A stretch of 64,000 nucleotides of DNA, taken from the NCBI RefSeq assembly GCF_001306915.1, contig NZ_LJTC01000002.1, forward strand, positions 4,787 to 68,786, in the 5' to 3' direction. The notes beneath the pieces are model-generated. The model had not been told where the DNA came from and made no database searches. It worked only from the letters and a program-made list of their open reading frames with translations. This stretch comes from Pseudoalteromonas lipolytica. Lineage in GTDB: Bacteria; Pseudomonadota; Gammaproteobacteria; Enterobacterales; Alteromonadaceae. A program made the translations under genes and the position numbers. Every line of letters begins with the position of its first letter. Position 1 is the first letter of the stretch. Shown one piece after another: positions 28,158-38,814 of the stretch.

Positions 28158-29657
28158 TTAAACATCTAGTAGTAAACGAGTCGGATCTTCAAGTAACTCT
28201 TTAATTGTTACTAAGAAACCTACTGATTCTTTACCATCGATTTGTCGGTGATCATAAGATAACGCTAAGTACATCATAGGTAAGATTTCAACTTTACCAT
28301 TTACAGCCATAGGACGCTCTTGGATTTTGTGCATACCTAAGATTGAAGACTGTGGTAAGTTGATGATTGGTGTAGATAGTAATGAACCGAATACACCACC
28401 GTTAGTGATAGTGAAGTTACCACCTGTCATGTCATCAATTGATAATTTACCGTCACGACCTTTAAGCGCTAGCTCACGGATACCTTTTTCGATTTCAGCA
28501 ACTGATAGCTTGTCACAGTCTTTAAGAACTGGAGTAACAAGACCACGTGGTGTAGAAACCGCGATGCTGATGTCGAAGTAGTTGTGATAAACAATATCAT
28601 CACCGTCGATAGACGCATTTACTTCAGGGAAACGCTTAAGTGCTTCAGTAACTGCTTTCACGTAGAAAGACATGAAGCCTAAACGGATACCGTGACGCTT
28701 TTCGAAAACTTCTTGGTACTGCTTACGAAGGTCCATGATTGGCTTCATGTTAACTTCGTTGAAAGTCGTTAACATTGCAGTTGAGTTTTTCGCTTCAAGA
28801 AGACGATTAGCGATTGTTTTACGTAAACGAGTCATAGGAACACGTTTTTGTGTACGGTCACCCATAGGTGCTGCTGGCGCTGCTGCTTCTGCTTTAGGCG
28901 CTGCTGCCGGTGCTTTTAAGAATGTATCAACATCTTCTTTAGTTACACGGCCATTCTTGCCAGTACCTTTGATTTTTGATGCATCAAGACCTTTCTCAGC
29001 GATTAAACGACGAACTGACGGTGTTAATACGTCAGAGCTGTCATTTGATTCGCTTGCTGGTGCTGCTTCAGCTTTAGGAGCTGCTGATGCCGGTGCTGCA
29101 CCCGCTTTAACTGTACCAATTACTTGCTCACCAAGTACTGTTTCGCCTTCAGCGTGAATGTGCTCACCCATGATACCGTCTTCTTGAGCAACAACTTCAA
29201 GAACAACTTTATCAGTTTCGATGTCAACAAGGTTTTGGTCGCGTGTTACCGCTTCACCTGGTTGAACGTGCCAAGTAGCAATTGTCGCGTCTGCGACTGA
29301 TTCTGGAAGTACAGGTACTTTAATGTCCACTTCTTTACCTTCTGATGCTGGTGCTGATTGCGCCGCTGGCGCGTCTTCTGATTTAGCTGGTGCAGAGTCG
29401 TCACTTGCTGGTGCAGCATCTGCATCACCAAGTAATGCAATTACTTGTTCGCCAAGTACCGTTGCACCTTCTTCTTGTGAAATTTCAGTGATTACACCGT
29501 CATTTGGTGCAACAACTTCTAAAACAACTTTATCTGTTTCGATATCTACTAAGTTTTGGTCGCGGCTTACTTTGTCGCCAACACTTACGTGCCATGTTGC
29601 AACAGTAGCATCAGCAACCGACTCAGGAAGTACAGGAACTTTAATTTCTGTGCTCAT
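28158..29657 (-). CDS. sucB: 2-oxoglutarate dehydrogenase E2 component with two lipoyl domains
   Basis: This 499-residue dihydrolipoyl succinyltransferase is the core of the 2-oxoglutarate dehydrogenase complex. Two near-identical lipoyl domains (about residues 3-77 and 110-184) each carry [11 protein letters not shown], with lipoyl-lysines at 43 and 150. Ala/Pro/Glu-rich linkers follow, then a peripheral subunit-binding domain ([20 protein letters not shown]) and the acyltransferase domain ending in [11 protein letters not shown]. coli SucB has one lipoyl domain and about 405 residues, so the extra domain explains the length. It starts three bases after the sucA stop. Confidence 0.98.
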   Translation of the reverse strand: MSTEIKVPVLPESVADATVATWHVSVGDKVSRDQNLVDIETDKVVLEVVAPNDGVITEISQEEGATVLGEQVIALLGDADAAPASDDSAPAKSEDAPAAQSAPASEGKEVDIKVPVLPESVADATIATWHVQPGEAVTRDQNLVDIETDKVVLEVVAQEDGIMGEHIHAEGETVLGEQVIGTVKAGAAPASAAPKAEAAPASESNDSSDVLTPSVRRLIAEKGLDASKIKGTGKNGRVTKEDVDTFLKAPAAAPKAEAAAPAAPMGDRTQKRVPMTRLRKTIANRLLEAKNSTAMLTTFNEVNMKPIMDLRKQYQEVFEKRHGIRLGFMSFYVKAVTEALKRFPEVNASIDGDDIVYHNYFDISIAVSTPRGLVTPVLKDCDKLSVAEIEKGIRELALKGRDGKLSIDDMTGGNFTITNGGVFGSLLSTPIINLPQSSILGMHKIQERPMAVNGKVEILPMMYLALSYDHRQIDGKESVGFLVTIKELLEDPTRLLLDV

Positions 29658-29660
29658 TGC

Positions 29661-32480
29661 TTATCCTTTCTTTTCAATAGTAAGCGCATCTGCAACGAGC
29701 GCTTGTTGTTCTTTATTATGCACTGACATGTAACCACACGCTGGTGATGCTGATGCTTTACGACCTGCGTAAGTTAATTTAGCACCGGCTGGGATTGCAT
29801 CAACAAAGTGGTGTTGAGAACAATACCATGCACCTTGGTTTTGTGGCTCTTCTTGACACCAAACAAAATCTTTAACGTGTTGGTAACGCTGCATGATTGT
29901 ATCCATCTCAGCGTGTGGGAATGGATATAATTGTTCTACACGAACAATAGCAATGTTATTTAATTCTTGCTTACGACGCTCTTGTAGTAGCTCGTAGTAA
30001 ACTTTACCGCTACAGAATACAACGCGTTCTACTTTATCTGCAGCAATATCATCGATTTCATCGATCATATTGTGGAACACACCTTCAGATAACTCTTCAA
30101 GTGAAGATGTTGCCAACGGGTGACGAAGTAGCGACTTAGGCGTCATAACAATCAATGGACGACGAAGTGGACGTACAGATTGACGACGAAGCATTGCATA
30201 AACTTGCGCAGGTGTTGAAGGAACACATACTTGCATGTTGTGATCAGCACACAACTGTAAGAAACGCTCTAAACGTGCCGAGCTATGCTCAGGACCTTGA
30301 CCTTCATAACCGTGTGGAAGTAAACATGTAAGACCACATAAACGGCCCCACTTCTGCTCACCTGAACTTAAGAATTGGTCAAATACAACTTGTGCACCGT
30401 TAGCGAAGTCACCAAATTGTGCTTCCCACATTACAAGTGACGTAGGTTCAGCTGTTGCGTAACCATATTCAAATGCAAGTACCGCTTCTTCAGAAAGAAC
30501 TGAGTCATACACTTCAAATGCACCTTGCTTTTCGCTGATATTTTGCAGCGGCAAGTATGTTGATGCATCTTTTTGGTTATGAACAACAGCATGACGGTGG
30601 AAGAATGTACCACGGCCTGAGTCTTGACCTGTTAAACGGATATCTGTACCCGCATCAACAAGGGTTGCATAAGCAAGTGTTTCAGCCATACCCCAATCAA
30701 GTCGTTTTTCACCTGTCGCCATTAGCTTACGGTCGTCATAGATTTTCTTAACGCGCGACTGTGCTTTGTGGCTTTCTGGGAAGCTTGCTACTTTTTCGCC
30801 AAGCTCTTTTAACTTTTCAACCGATACTGTTGCATCGTACTCAACATCCCAATCGTGACCAACAAACTTAGCCCAATCAGAAGAGTGTGAGGTTTCTAGT
30901 TGAATTTCTTCAACAACACAGTTGCCTTTGTCTAAACCGTTACGGTAATCATCAGCAAGTGCTTTTACTTCATTTTCTGAGAATGAACCTTCAGCAACTA
31001 ATTGGTCTGCGTAAATTAGACGAGGTACTGGATGCTTTTTGATTTTTTGGTACATAAGTGGTTGAGTCGCGTTCGGCTCATCCGCTTCGTTATGACCATG
31101 ACGGCGATAACATACTAAATCAATCACTACATCACGTTTAAACTGGTTTCTGAAATCAAGTGCGATTTGAGTAACAAATGCAACCGCTTCAGGATCGTCA
31201 GAGTTAACGTGGAAAATTGGTGCCTGAACCATTTTCGCAATATCAGTACAGTATGGTGTAGAACGTACATCAGACTGTTTAGACGTTGTGAAACCAACTT
31301 GGTTATTTACAACGATACGGATACTACCACCACAACTAAATGCATTAGTTTGCGATAAGTTAAATGTTTCTTGTACAACACCTTGACCTGCGATTGCAGA
31401 GTCACCGTGAATAGTAATTGGTAATGCTTTAATACCTGACTTATCACCTAGACGGTCTAAACGAGCACGTACCGAACCCATAACCACTGGGTTAACAATT
31501 TCTAAGTGAGACGGGTTAAATGCAAGTGCCATGTGCACATTGCCACCCTTAGTTGCAAAGTCAGATGAGTAACCCATGTGATATTTAACATCACCTGAGC
31601 CTAATGTGTCTTTGTGTTTACCAGCGAACTCATCGAATAATTCTGATGGGTTTTTACCTAAAACGTTCACTAGTACGTTCAAGCGACCGCGGTGAGCCAT
31701 ACCAATAACAGCTTCTTTTTGTCCGCTTTCACCTGCACGATGAATTAGTTCTTTAAGCATTGGTACTAACGCATCACCACCTTCAAGTGAGAAACGTTTT
31801 GCACCAGGGAACTTAGCCCCTAAGTATTTTTCAAGACCATCTGCAGCTGTTAATCCTTTAAGGATACGTAGCTTTTCTTCTTTAGAGAACGTTGGACGTG
31901 ATTGCACTGATTCTAAACGTTGTTGTAACCAACGCTTTTCTTCAGTTGAAGTGATGTGCATATACTCAGCACCAACCGACCCACAATAAGTCGTTTTGAG
32001 CGCTTGATATAGCTCACCTAATGGCATGGTTTCGCGACCGACAGCAAACGAACCCACATTGAATTCACGGTCAAAATCAGCTTCAGATAAATCGTGGTAC
32101 TCTAATTCTAGATCACGAACACGTTCGCGTTGCCAAATACCTAATGGATCTAGGTTGGCATTTTGGTGACCACGGAAACGGAAAGCATTAATAAGTTGTA
32201 GCACCTTGACCTGTTTAGGATCACCAGAGCCACCCTCTGCTACCACTACTTCTCTATGCTTGTTTTTAGCAAGCTGTGCAAATTGTGAACGAACTTCTGA
32301 ATGTTTAACATCAACATCCACACCATCAACTTTTGGTAATTGTTCGAACACTTCTCGCCACTCTTCTGGCACAGAAGTCGCATCATCTAAGTACGCTTCA
32401 TAAAGCTCTTCTACGTAAGCAACGTTACCGCCGTTTAAGTGAGAAGATTCTAGCCATGCCTTCATCACACCTTCGTGCAT
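29661..32480 (-). CDS. sucA: 2-oxoglutarate dehydrogenase E1 component
   Basis: This 939-residue thiamine diphosphate enzyme decarboxylates 2-oxoglutarate and passes the succinyl group to SucB. The N-terminus MHEGVMKAWLESSHLNGGN matches the family's E2-binding tail; ThDP motifs include IGMAHRGRLNVLVNVLGK and GDSAIAGQGVVQETFNLSQ. It is the first gene of the sucAB unit. Upstream, a hairpin separates it from sdhB. Confidence 0.99.
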   Translation of the reverse strand: MHEGVMKAWLESSHLNGGNVAYVEELYEAYLDDATSVPEEWREVFEQLPKVDGVDVDVKHSEVRSQFAQLAKNKHREVVVAEGGSGDPKQVKVLQLINAFRFRGHQNANLDPLGIWQRERVRDLELEYHDLSEADFDREFNVGSFAVGRETMPLGELYQALKTTYCGSVGAEYMHITSTEEKRWLQQRLESVQSRPTFSKEEKLRILKGLTAADGLEKYLGAKFPGAKRFSLEGGDALVPMLKELIHRAGESGQKEAVIGMAHRGRLNVLVNVLGKNPSELFDEFAGKHKDTLGSGDVKYHMGYSSDFATKGGNVHMALAFNPSHLEIVNPVVMGSVRARLDRLGDKSGIKALPITIHGDSAIAGQGVVQETFNLSQTNAFSCGGSIRIVVNNQVGFTTSKQSDVRSTPYCTDIAKMVQAPIFHVNSDDPEAVAFVTQIALDFRNQFKRDVVIDLVCYRRHGHNEADEPNATQPLMYQKIKKHPVPRLIYADQLVAEGSFSENEVKALADDYRNGLDKGNCVVEEIQLETSHSSDWAKFVGHDWDVEYDATVSVEKLKELGEKVASFPESHKAQSRVKKIYDDRKLMATGEKRLDWGMAETLAYATLVDAGTDIRLTGQDSGRGTFFHRHAVVHNQKDASTYLPLQNISEKQGAFEVYDSVLSEEAVLAFEYGYATAEPTSLVMWEAQFGDFANGAQVVFDQFLSSGEQKWGRLCGLTCLLPHGYEGQGPEHSSARLERFLQLCADHNMQVCVPSTPAQVYAMLRRQSVRPLRRPLIVMTPKSLLRHPLATSSLEELSEGVFHNMIDEIDDIAADKVERVVFCSGKVYYELLQERRKQELNNIAIVRVEQLYPFPHAEMDTIMQRYQHVKDFVWCQEEPQNQGAWYCSQHHFVDAIPAGAKLTYAGRKASASPACGYMSVHNKEQQALVADALTIEKKG

Positions 32481-32515
32481 TTATAAGCCCTTTTCTTTAG
32501 CGCAGAAATTAATTG

Positions 32516-32551
32516 TTGTAAAAACAAGGTGGTTAATCACTTAACCACCTT
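32516..32551 (-). terminator. Terminator or attenuator between sdhB and sucA
   Basis: AAGGTGGTTAA (32526-32536) and TTAACCACCTT (32541-32551) form an 11-pair stem with a four-base loop. On the minus strand the stem is followed by GTTTTTAC, a moderate T run, so termination may be partial. Confidence 0.8.
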
Positions 32552-32564
32552 ACATATTCAAGCT

Positions 32565-33281
32565 TTAAACAGCGCGGTTTAAAAGCATTGATTTGATTTG
32601 TCCAATTGCTTTGGTCGGGTTAAGACCTTTTGGACACACGCTAACACAGTTCATGATACTGTGACAACGGAACACGCTGAACGCATCGTCAAGGTCAGCA
32701 AGACGCTCTTCAGTCGCTGTATCGCGGCTATCAGCCAAGAAACGATACGCATGAAGAAGGCCCGCAGGACCGATGAACTTGTCTGGATTCCACCAGAACG
32801 AAGGACACGATGTTGAACAACATGCACATAAGATACACTCATATAAGCCATCTAACTTATCACGTTCTTCGATTGACTGAAGACGCTCACCCGCCGCTGG
32901 CGTGTCGTTAATTAGGTAAGGCTTAACTTTTTCGTATTGAGTGTAGAACTGACTCATGTCAATAACAAGGTCACGTACCACAGGTAAACCTGGTAATGGG
33001 CGAATTACGATTTTACCTTTGCCACCTTTAAGTAGCGTTGATAAAGGCGTGATACACGCTAAACCATTTTTACCATTCATGTTGATACCGTCTGAACCAC
33101 ACACACCTTCACGGCATGAACGACGGAATGATAATGTTGGATCTTGCTCCTTCAATTGCATAAGCGCATCCAATACCATCATATCTTGGCCTTCTTGCGT
33201 TTCTAGCGAGAAGTCCTGCATACGTGGTGCATTATCAACATCTGGATTGTAACGATAAACCGAAAATTGTACTTGTGCCAT
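32565..33281 (-). CDS. sdhB: Succinate dehydrogenase iron-sulfur subunit
   Basis: This 238-residue subunit carries the three Fe-S clusters of complex II. Ligand groups are visible: SCREGVCGSDG (2Fe-2S), CILCACCSTSCPS (4Fe-4S) and CHSIMNCVSVCPKGL (3Fe-4S plus 4Fe-4S). I chose ATG 33281 (MAQVQFSVYRYNPDV) because AGGAG lies eight bases upstream and the length equals E. coli SdhB; an in-frame upstream start at 33326 would overlap sdhA. It lies 10 bases after the sdhA stop. Confidence 0.98.
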   Translation of the reverse strand: MAQVQFSVYRYNPDVDNAPRMQDFSLETQEGQDMMVLDALMQLKEQDPTLSFRRSCREGVCGSDGINMNGKNGLACITPLSTLLKGGKGKIVIRPLPGLPVVRDLVIDMSQFYTQYEKVKPYLINDTPAAGERLQSIEERDKLDGLYECILCACCSTSCPSFWWNPDKFIGPAGLLHAYRFLADSRDTATEERLADLDDAFSVFRCHSIMNCVSVCPKGLNPTKAIGQIKSMLLNRAV

Positions 33282-33291
33282 CGTCTCGCTC

Positions 33292-35064
33292 CTAGTATGT
33301 ACGTGCTTTAGGTGGGAAAGCTTCACGCAGTTTCGGCGCGTAGTTTACATCACGTTTGCTCATTTCTTCGCTCTTAGGATCGTAGATTGAGTGACATAAC
33401 CAGTTTTCGTCATCACGATCTGGGAAGTCAAAACGAGAGTGTGCACCACGGCTTTCTGTACGGAAGTTTGCAGCTACTGCTGTTGAGTAAGCTGTTTCCA
33501 TCAAGTTATCAAGCTCTAGACATTCGATACGTGCAGTGTTGAACTCAGTCGACTTGTCATCAAGACGAGCGTACTGAAGACGTTCACGAATTTCTTTAAG
33601 CTCTTTAAGACCTGTTGCCATTGCATCACCTTCACGGAATACCGAGAAGTTAAGTTGCATACACATTTGTAGGTCTTTCTTGATTTGTACTGGGTCTTCA
33701 CCTTGGCCAGCTTTAGAGCTTTCCCAACGGTTAAAGCGTGCAAGTGATGCTTCAAGGTCTGAATCAGACGCATCTTTACCTGCTTCAACACCGTTAAGGT
33801 ACTTACCTAAGAAGTTACCAGCTGCGCGGCCGAATACAACTAAGTCAAGTAGTGAGTTACCACCTAGGCGGTTAGCACCGTGTACAGATACACATGCAAT
33901 CTCACCAACAGCGAATAAACCTTCAACTACTTTCTCTTGGCCGTTCGCATCAATTTGTAATGCTTGACCATTTACGTTAGTTGGAACACCACCCATCATG
34001 TAGTGACATGTTGGGATAACTGGAATTGGCTCTTTAGCTGGATCAACGTGTGCGAATGTTTTCGCAAGGTCACATACGCCTGGAAGACGTAAGTTAAGTG
34101 TTTCTTCACCTAAGTGGTCAAGCTTAAGCTTGATGTGTGGACCATAAGGACCATCGCAACCACGACCTTCACGGATCTCAGTCATCATTGAACGAGCAAC
34201 AACGTCACGAGATGCTAAGTCTTTTGCATTTGGGGCGTAACGTTCCATGAAGCGTTCGCCGTCTTTATTTAGAAGGTAACCACCTTCACCACGACAACCT
34301 TCAGTTACAAGTACACCGGCACCGGCGATACCTGTTGGGTGGAACTGCCACATTTCCATATCTTGCATTGCAACGCCAGCACGTGTAGCCATACCAACAC
34401 CGTCACCAGTGTTGATGTGTGCATTCGTTGTCGATGCATAGATACGGCCTGCACCACCTGTTGCTAAAACAACAGCTTTTGATTTGAAGTAAACAACTTC
34501 GCCAGACTCGATGTCGATTGCTGTACAACCAACAACGTGACCGTCGCTGTTTTTAACTAAATCTAGTGCGTACCACTCAGAGAATACGTTAGTTTTGTTT
34601 TTAACGTTCTGTTGGTATAAACAGTGTAATAGCGCGTGACCTGTACGGTCAGCTGCTGCTGCAGTACGTGCAGCCTGTTCACCACCAAAGTTTTTCGACT
34701 GGCCGCCGAAAGGACGTTGATAAACACGGCCATTTTCAAAACGAGAAAATGGTAAACCCATGTTTTCTAATTCAGTAATAGCTTCTGGGCCTGTTTTACA
34801 CATATATTCGATAGCGTCTTGGTCACCGATAAAATCGGAACCTTTAACAGTATCGTACATGTGCCATTCCCAGTTATCTTCATGTGAGTTACCCAGCGCA
34901 ACCGTAATACCACCCTGTGCAGACACAGTGTGAGAACGTGTAGGGAAAACTTTTGAGATAAGTGCACAGGTTTTGCCTGATTCAGTGATAGCTAGTGCTG
35001 CGCGCATACCCGCACCACCGGCACCAATCACTACAGCGTCAAATTCACGAACAGAATAATTCAC
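33292..35064 (-). CDS. sdhA: Succinate dehydrogenase flavoprotein subunit
   Basis: This 590-residue FAD subunit oxidises succinate to fumarate. The dinucleotide-binding motif is [16 protein letters not shown]; the covalent FAD histidine is in [11 protein letters not shown]; the active-site region includes [10 protein letters not shown] and the end [15 protein letters not shown]. The start is GTG 35064, immediately after the sdhD stop. Order sdhC-sdhD-sdhA-sdhB is the enteric one. Confidence 0.99.
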   Translation of the reverse strand: MNYSVREFDAVVIGAGGAGMRAALAITESGKTCALISKVFPTRSHTVSAQGGITVALGNSHEDNWEWHMYDTVKGSDFIGDQDAIEYMCKTGPEAITELENMGLPFSRFENGRVYQRPFGGQSKNFGGEQAARTAAAADRTGHALLHCLYQQNVKNKTNVFSEWYALDLVKNSDGHVVGCTAIDIESGEVVYFKSKAVVLATGGAGRIYASTTNAHINTGDGVGMATRAGVAMQDMEMWQFHPTGIAGAGVLVTEGCRGEGGYLLNKDGERFMERYAPNAKDLASRDVVARSMMTEIREGRGCDGPYGPHIKLKLDHLGEETLNLRLPGVCDLAKTFAHVDPAKEPIPVIPTCHYMMGGVPTNVNGQALQIDANGQEKVVEGLFAVGEIACVSVHGANRLGGNSLLDLVVFGRAAGNFLGKYLNGVEAGKDASDSDLEASLARFNRWESSKAGQGEDPVQIKKDLQMCMQLNFSVFREGDAMATGLKELKEIRERLQYARLDDKSTEFNTARIECLELDNLMETAYSTAVAANFRTESRGAHSRFDFPDRDDENWLCHSIYDPKSEEMSKRDVNYAPKLREAFPPKARTY

Positions 35065-35412
35065 TTAAACACCCCATAAAACGATTAGACCAATTGCTAC
35101 GTAAGCAACAGCCATAAGGTTTAATACAAAGCCTAAAACAGCACGTAATTTAGCGCATTTAACATAGTCAGTAAGAACTTGCCAAAGGCCGATACGGGTG
35201 TGAACCATGATGCAAACTAGGGTAATTAAGGTAAACCCTTTCATTGCTAGGTTAGAGAATAGGCCTTGCCAGGCTTCGAAAGTGACTTCTGGCGTACATA
35301 AAAAATAGCCGATAATAAAAATCGCGTAAGCGCTGATTATTAATGCTGTTGCACGTAGTGATACGAAATCTTGTACACCATCACGTTTAAGAGTTGCTTG
35401 ATTTAAAACCAT
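35065..35412 (-). CDS. sdhD: Succinate dehydrogenase membrane anchor subunit D
   Basis: This 115-residue protein with three membrane helices anchors SdhAB and forms half of the haem b and quinone sites. His71 (in IMVHTRIGLWQVLTDYV) is at the same position as the E. coli haem ligand. ATG 35412 is preferred over GTG 35418: AGGAG is seven bases upstream and the length equals E. coli SdhD. It overlaps the end of sdhC by 10 bases. Confidence 0.96.
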   Translation of the reverse strand: MVLNQATLKRDGVQDFVSLRATALIISAYAIFIIGYFLCTPEVTFEAWQGLFSNLAMKGFTLITLVCIMVHTRIGLWQVLTDYVKCAKLRAVLGFVLNLMAVAYVAIGLIVLWGV

Positions 35413-35780
35413 ATCCACACTCCTGCTAGAATTGCAGCTACAACACCTAAAGCTAATGCAACTTTAGCGCTGAAGTTACCTGATTCAAGTTCTTCCCAGT
35501 GACCCATGTCCATAATGATATGACGGATACCACCAATTAAGTGATACGCCAATACAGAAATGGTGCCCCATGCTATGAATTTGGCAATGAATCCGCTGAA
35601 CAGACCCTTGACGAATTCAAAACCTTCTGCAGAAGAAAGAGACTCAGACCAAGCCCAAATGACAAACGTTAAAGCAAAAAATAATGCAACACCGGTGACG
35701 CGGTGTAAAATTGATGCTTTAGCCGTTGCCGGCATAGATATAGTTGTTAGATCTAGATTTACAGGTCTTTGCTTTTTCAC
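35403..35780 (-). CDS. sdhC: Succinate dehydrogenase cytochrome b subunit C
   Basis: This 125-residue membrane protein with three helices begins with the family signature KKQRPVNLDL and SILHRVTGV (quinone-site Ser and Arg). His80 in VLAYHLIGGIRH is the likely axial haem ligand, equivalent to E. coli His84. The start is GTG 35780; the frame closes a short distance upstream and no ATG is available. It is the first gene of sdhCDAB. Confidence 0.97.
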   Translation of the reverse strand: MKKQRPVNLDLTTISMPATAKASILHRVTGVALFFALTFVIWAWSESLSSAEGFEFVKGLFSGFIAKFIAWGTISVLAYHLIGGIRHIIMDMGHWEELESGNFSAKVALALGVVAAILAGVWIWF

Positions 35781-36188
35781 AGTTACTTGCCCATCTTGCC
35801 CTTATCGGGCTCATCTACTTGTTTTTCTAAAACCCATCAAAATGAATTTCGATGGAACTATCTAAGTAAACCGTGTTGATACACAAAAAGTTCACACTTA
35901 TGCAAAACTCAAATGTAAAAATAAAGTTTACCTACAGACAATACGGTATAAAACCTTGGATAGTATATATAGCCAAAGGTCTTTTTACAATTCTTGTTTA
36001 GTAAGAGACGTTTGCGAATTAGCCAATAGTATAATATTTAATCCTGACAGAATATTTATTATCCATTTGTGCATAATGTTTATAAAAATTGACTTTATAC
36101 CCCTCTTTCACGTTAAAATGAAAAGAATGTGCTTAAACAGATTCAGAACATAACAATCAGAGTTGTTATCTTAATAGGAGATAAATAG
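35781..36188. promoter_or_regulatory. Divergent sdhC/gltA regulatory region (408 bases, no gene)
   Basis: This AT-rich gap separates the sdh operon from gltA and must contain promoters for both. TTGACT at 36089-36094 followed by TAAAAT at 36114-36119 (19-base spacing, longer than ideal) is a tentative gltA promoter. AGGAG sits eight bases before the gltA ATG. Control by ArcA or CRP would be expected from E. coli, but I cannot point to a convincing site. Confidence 0.45.
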
Positions 36189-37475
36189 ATGGCGGATAAG
36201 AAAGCCACGGTCCATATTGATGGTCTTGATCCAATCGAACTTCCAATTTACCAAGGCACTGCTGGCCAAGACGTAATCGACGTACGTACGTTAGGTTCAC
36301 ACGGTCACTTCACTTACGACCCAGGTTTCATGTCGACCGGTTCTTGTGAATCTTCAATCACTTACATTGATGGCGGCAAAGGTGTTCTATTACACCGTGG
36401 TTACCCAATCGAGCAATTAGCTGATGAATCAAACTACATCGAGCTTTGCTACTTACTATTAAACGGCGAATTACCGACTAAAGAACAATACGAAGCGTTT
36501 GCTCAAGAAATCACGCACAATACAATGCTTGATACTAAAATCGCAAACTTCTTCCAAGGTTTCCGCTTTGACGCTCACCCAATGGCAATGCTGTGTGGTG
36601 TTGTAGGTGCTCTTTCTTCTTTCTACCACGAAGATTTAGACATTACTGACGCAACACAACGTAAAACAAGCGCAATCAAGCTAGTTGCTAAACTACCAAC
36701 TATCGCTGCGATGGCTTACAAATACAATGTAGGTCAACCGTTTGTTTACCCACGTAACGACTTAAGCTTCGCTGAAAACTTCTTACACATGATGTTCTCA
36801 GTACCAGCTGAAGAATACAAAGTAAGCCCTGTTCTTGCTAAAGCAATGGACAAAATCTTCATGCTTCACGCTGACCATGAGCAAAACGCATCAACGTCAA
36901 CTGTTCGTCTAGCTGGTTCTTCAGGTGCTAACCCTTACGCGTGTATCGCGGCTGGTATCGCATCTCTATGGGGCCCTGCGCACGGTGGTGCTAACGAAGC
37001 ATGTCTTAACATGTTAGAAGAAATCGGCTCTGTTGACCGTATCGACGAGTACGTTGCTAAAGCGAAAGATAAGTCTGATCCTTTCCGTCTTATGGGCTTT
37101 GGTCACCGCGTATACAAAAACTTCGACCCACGTGCGACAGTAATGCGTCAAACATGTCACGAAGTACTTGCTGAGCTAAACATTCAAGATCCACTTCTTG
37201 ATATCGCTATGAAGCTTGAGCAAATTGCACTTGAAGACCCATACTTCGTTGAGAAGAAACTTTACCCTAACGTAGATTTCTACTCAGGTATCATCTTAAA
37301 AGCAATCGGTATTCCAACAAGCATGTTCACTGTAATCTTTGCAATGTCACGTACTGTTGGTTGGATCTCTCACTGGGATGAGATGCTTTCTCAACCTGGT
37401 CACAAGATCAGCCGTCCTCGTCAGTTATACACTGGTGAAACTTCACGCGATTACGTACCAACAGACAAGCGTTAA
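36189..37475 (+). CDS. gltA: Citrate synthase (type II)
   Basis: This 428-residue enzyme condenses acetyl-CoA with oxaloacetate. Catalytic histidines lie in [11 protein letters not shown] and [13 protein letters not shown], and the catalytic Asp in [16 protein letters not shown]. The N-terminal extension before the core indicates the hexameric, NADH-inhibited Gram-negative type. It is divergent from sdhCDAB, as in E. coli, and ends in a strong terminator. Confidence 0.99.
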   Translation: MADKKATVHIDGLDPIELPIYQGTAGQDVIDVRTLGSHGHFTYDPGFMSTGSCESSITYIDGGKGVLLHRGYPIEQLADESNYIELCYLLLNGELPTKEQYEAFAQEITHNTMLDTKIANFFQGFRFDAHPMAMLCGVVGALSSFYHEDLDITDATQRKTSAIKLVAKLPTIAAMAYKYNVGQPFVYPRNDLSFAENFLHMMFSVPAEEYKVSPVLAKAMDKIFMLHADHEQNASTSTVRLAGSSGANPYACIAAGIASLWGPAHGGANEACLNMLEEIGSVDRIDEYVAKAKDKSDPFRLMGFGHRVYKNFDPRATVMRQTCHEVLAELNIQDPLLDIAMKLEQIALEDPYFVEKKLYPNVDFYSGIILKAIGIPTSMFTVIFAMSRTVGWISHWDEMLSQPGHKISRPRQLYTGETSRDYVPTDKR

Positions 37476-37490
37476 TACGAATTTGCGTTT

Positions 37491-37517
37491 AAAAAAGGCC
37501 GCTATGCGGCCTTTTTT
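37491..37517 (+). terminator. Terminator after gltA
   Basis: AAAAAAGGCCGC (37491-37502) pairs with GCGGCCTTTTTT (37506-37517), a perfect stem followed by a T run. Confidence 0.95.
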
Positions 37518-37586
37518 GTTGCCCTGCACTTGTCTATTTGTGCAAAGTAATTAAAATCGTCGCATTCTTGTAGCTTAAGGCCTTTC

Positions 37587-38801
37587 ATGTTCGATATCAC
37601 AAAAATACGTGCTGACTTTCCAATACTGAATGAAACAGTCAATGAGCAGCCTTTGGTGTATTTAGACTCAGCGGCTACCTCGCAAAAGCCACAGGCAGTT
37701 ATTAATGCCCTTAGCCGATTTTATAGCCATGAGAACGCCAATGTGCACCGCGGCCGCCATACCCTCAGTGAAAACGCGACACGCAACTATGAACAAACCC
37801 GAACGCTACTTGCAGATTATTTTTCTGTAAAAAGTAATGAGATAGTGTGGACCAAAGGCGCAACCGAATCGATTAATTTAATCGCAAATGGTCTGGCTTC
37901 GAGGCTTAATCCTGGCGATAAAATTGCCCTATCTGCTATTGAACACCACGCCAACATAGTCCCTTGGCAACAGCTAGCTCAGCGTACCGGTGCAGAAGTC
38001 ATTATTTTGCCGATAGAAAATGATTTAACTATTAATAGCGTGCACTGTAGTGAATTTATCAAACAACAAGAGCCTAAAATTGTCGCTATTACCCATGCAT
38101 CAAATACCCTTGGTAATATTACTGATTTAGCGCCGATCATTAACGCATGTAAGGCCATTAATGCTATATCTATTGTTGATGGTGCGCAGGCTGCGATGCA
38201 TTTACGCCCTAATTTACAAGAAATTTCCTGTGATTTTTACGTGTTTTCTGCCCATAAAATGCTCGGGCCGACAGGTTTAGGAGGCCTATATGGCCGATTT
38301 GAGCTGTTAAATTCGCTCGATGTATATCAAACCGGTGGCGAAATGATCGAAACAGTGAACCTAACACACAGCACTTTTCGTGATGCGCCGGGTAAATTTG
38401 AAGCAGGAACACCCAATATTGCAGGTGTCATTGCCTTTAGTGAGGCAATAAATTATTTAATATCGTTAGATTTTCAGCAAATGCGTCAACATGAGCATAC
38501 AGTTTTTGACTATGCGATAAAACAATTATCAGCTATTGATGGTATTAATATCTATTCAAACCAAACAGATAACATCGGTAACATTAGTTTTAATTATCGC
38601 GATGAACATCCGTTTGATTTAGCCACCCTACTTGATGGATTTGGCGTTGCCGTGCGTAGTGGCCATCATTGTACGCAACCTATAATGAGTCATTTAGGCA
38701 TACCAGGGACTGTACGAGCAAGTTTTGCGTTATATAACACTAAAGCTGATGTCGATGCCTTTATCAGTGCTGTTAAAAGTAGTATTGAGTTATTAGATTA
38801 A
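37587..38801 (+). CDS. csdA: Cysteine desulfurase of the CsdA/SufS type
   Basis: This 404-residue class V PLP enzyme takes sulfur from cysteine as a protein-bound persulfide. The PLP lysine is in FSAHKMLGPTGLGGLYG and the catalytic cysteine is Cys362 in VRSGHHCTQPIM, the short-loop group II arrangement. Because it is followed 13 bases later by a SufE/CsdE-type acceptor and then by tcdA (csdL), and not by sufABCD, CsdA is the better name than SufS. The likely roles are Fe-S or ct6A-related sulfur transfer. Confidence 0.93.
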   Translation: MFDITKIRADFPILNETVNEQPLVYLDSAATSQKPQAVINALSRFYSHENANVHRGRHTLSENATRNYEQTRTLLADYFSVKSNEIVWTKGATESINLIANGLASRLNPGDKIALSAIEHHANIVPWQQLAQRTGAEVIILPIENDLTINSVHCSEFIKQQEPKIVAITHASNTLGNITDLAPIINACKAINAISIVDGAQAAMHLRPNLQEISCDFYVFSAHKMLGPTGLGGLYGRFELLNSLDVYQTGGEMIETVNLTHSTFRDAPGKFEAGTPNIAGVIAFSEAINYLISLDFQQMRQHEHTVFDYAIKQLSAIDGINIYSNQTDNIGNISFNYRDEHPFDLATLLDGFGVAVRSGHHCTQPIMSHLGIPGTVRASFALYNTKADVDAFISAVKSSIELLD

Positions 38802-38814
38802 TTTTGGATAAGTT

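Noticed and set aside
32651..35000. Long alternative frames within sdhB and sdhA
   Set aside because: They are shadows of well-identified genes, with no independent start signals.
35412..35418. GTG at 35418 as the sdhD start
   Set aside because: The ATG two codons later has a well-placed AGGAG and gives exactly the E. coli SdhD length and haem-His numbering.
37587..38801. SufS in a suf operon
   Set aside because: No sufABCD genes are nearby; the csdE and tcdA neighbours favour CsdA.
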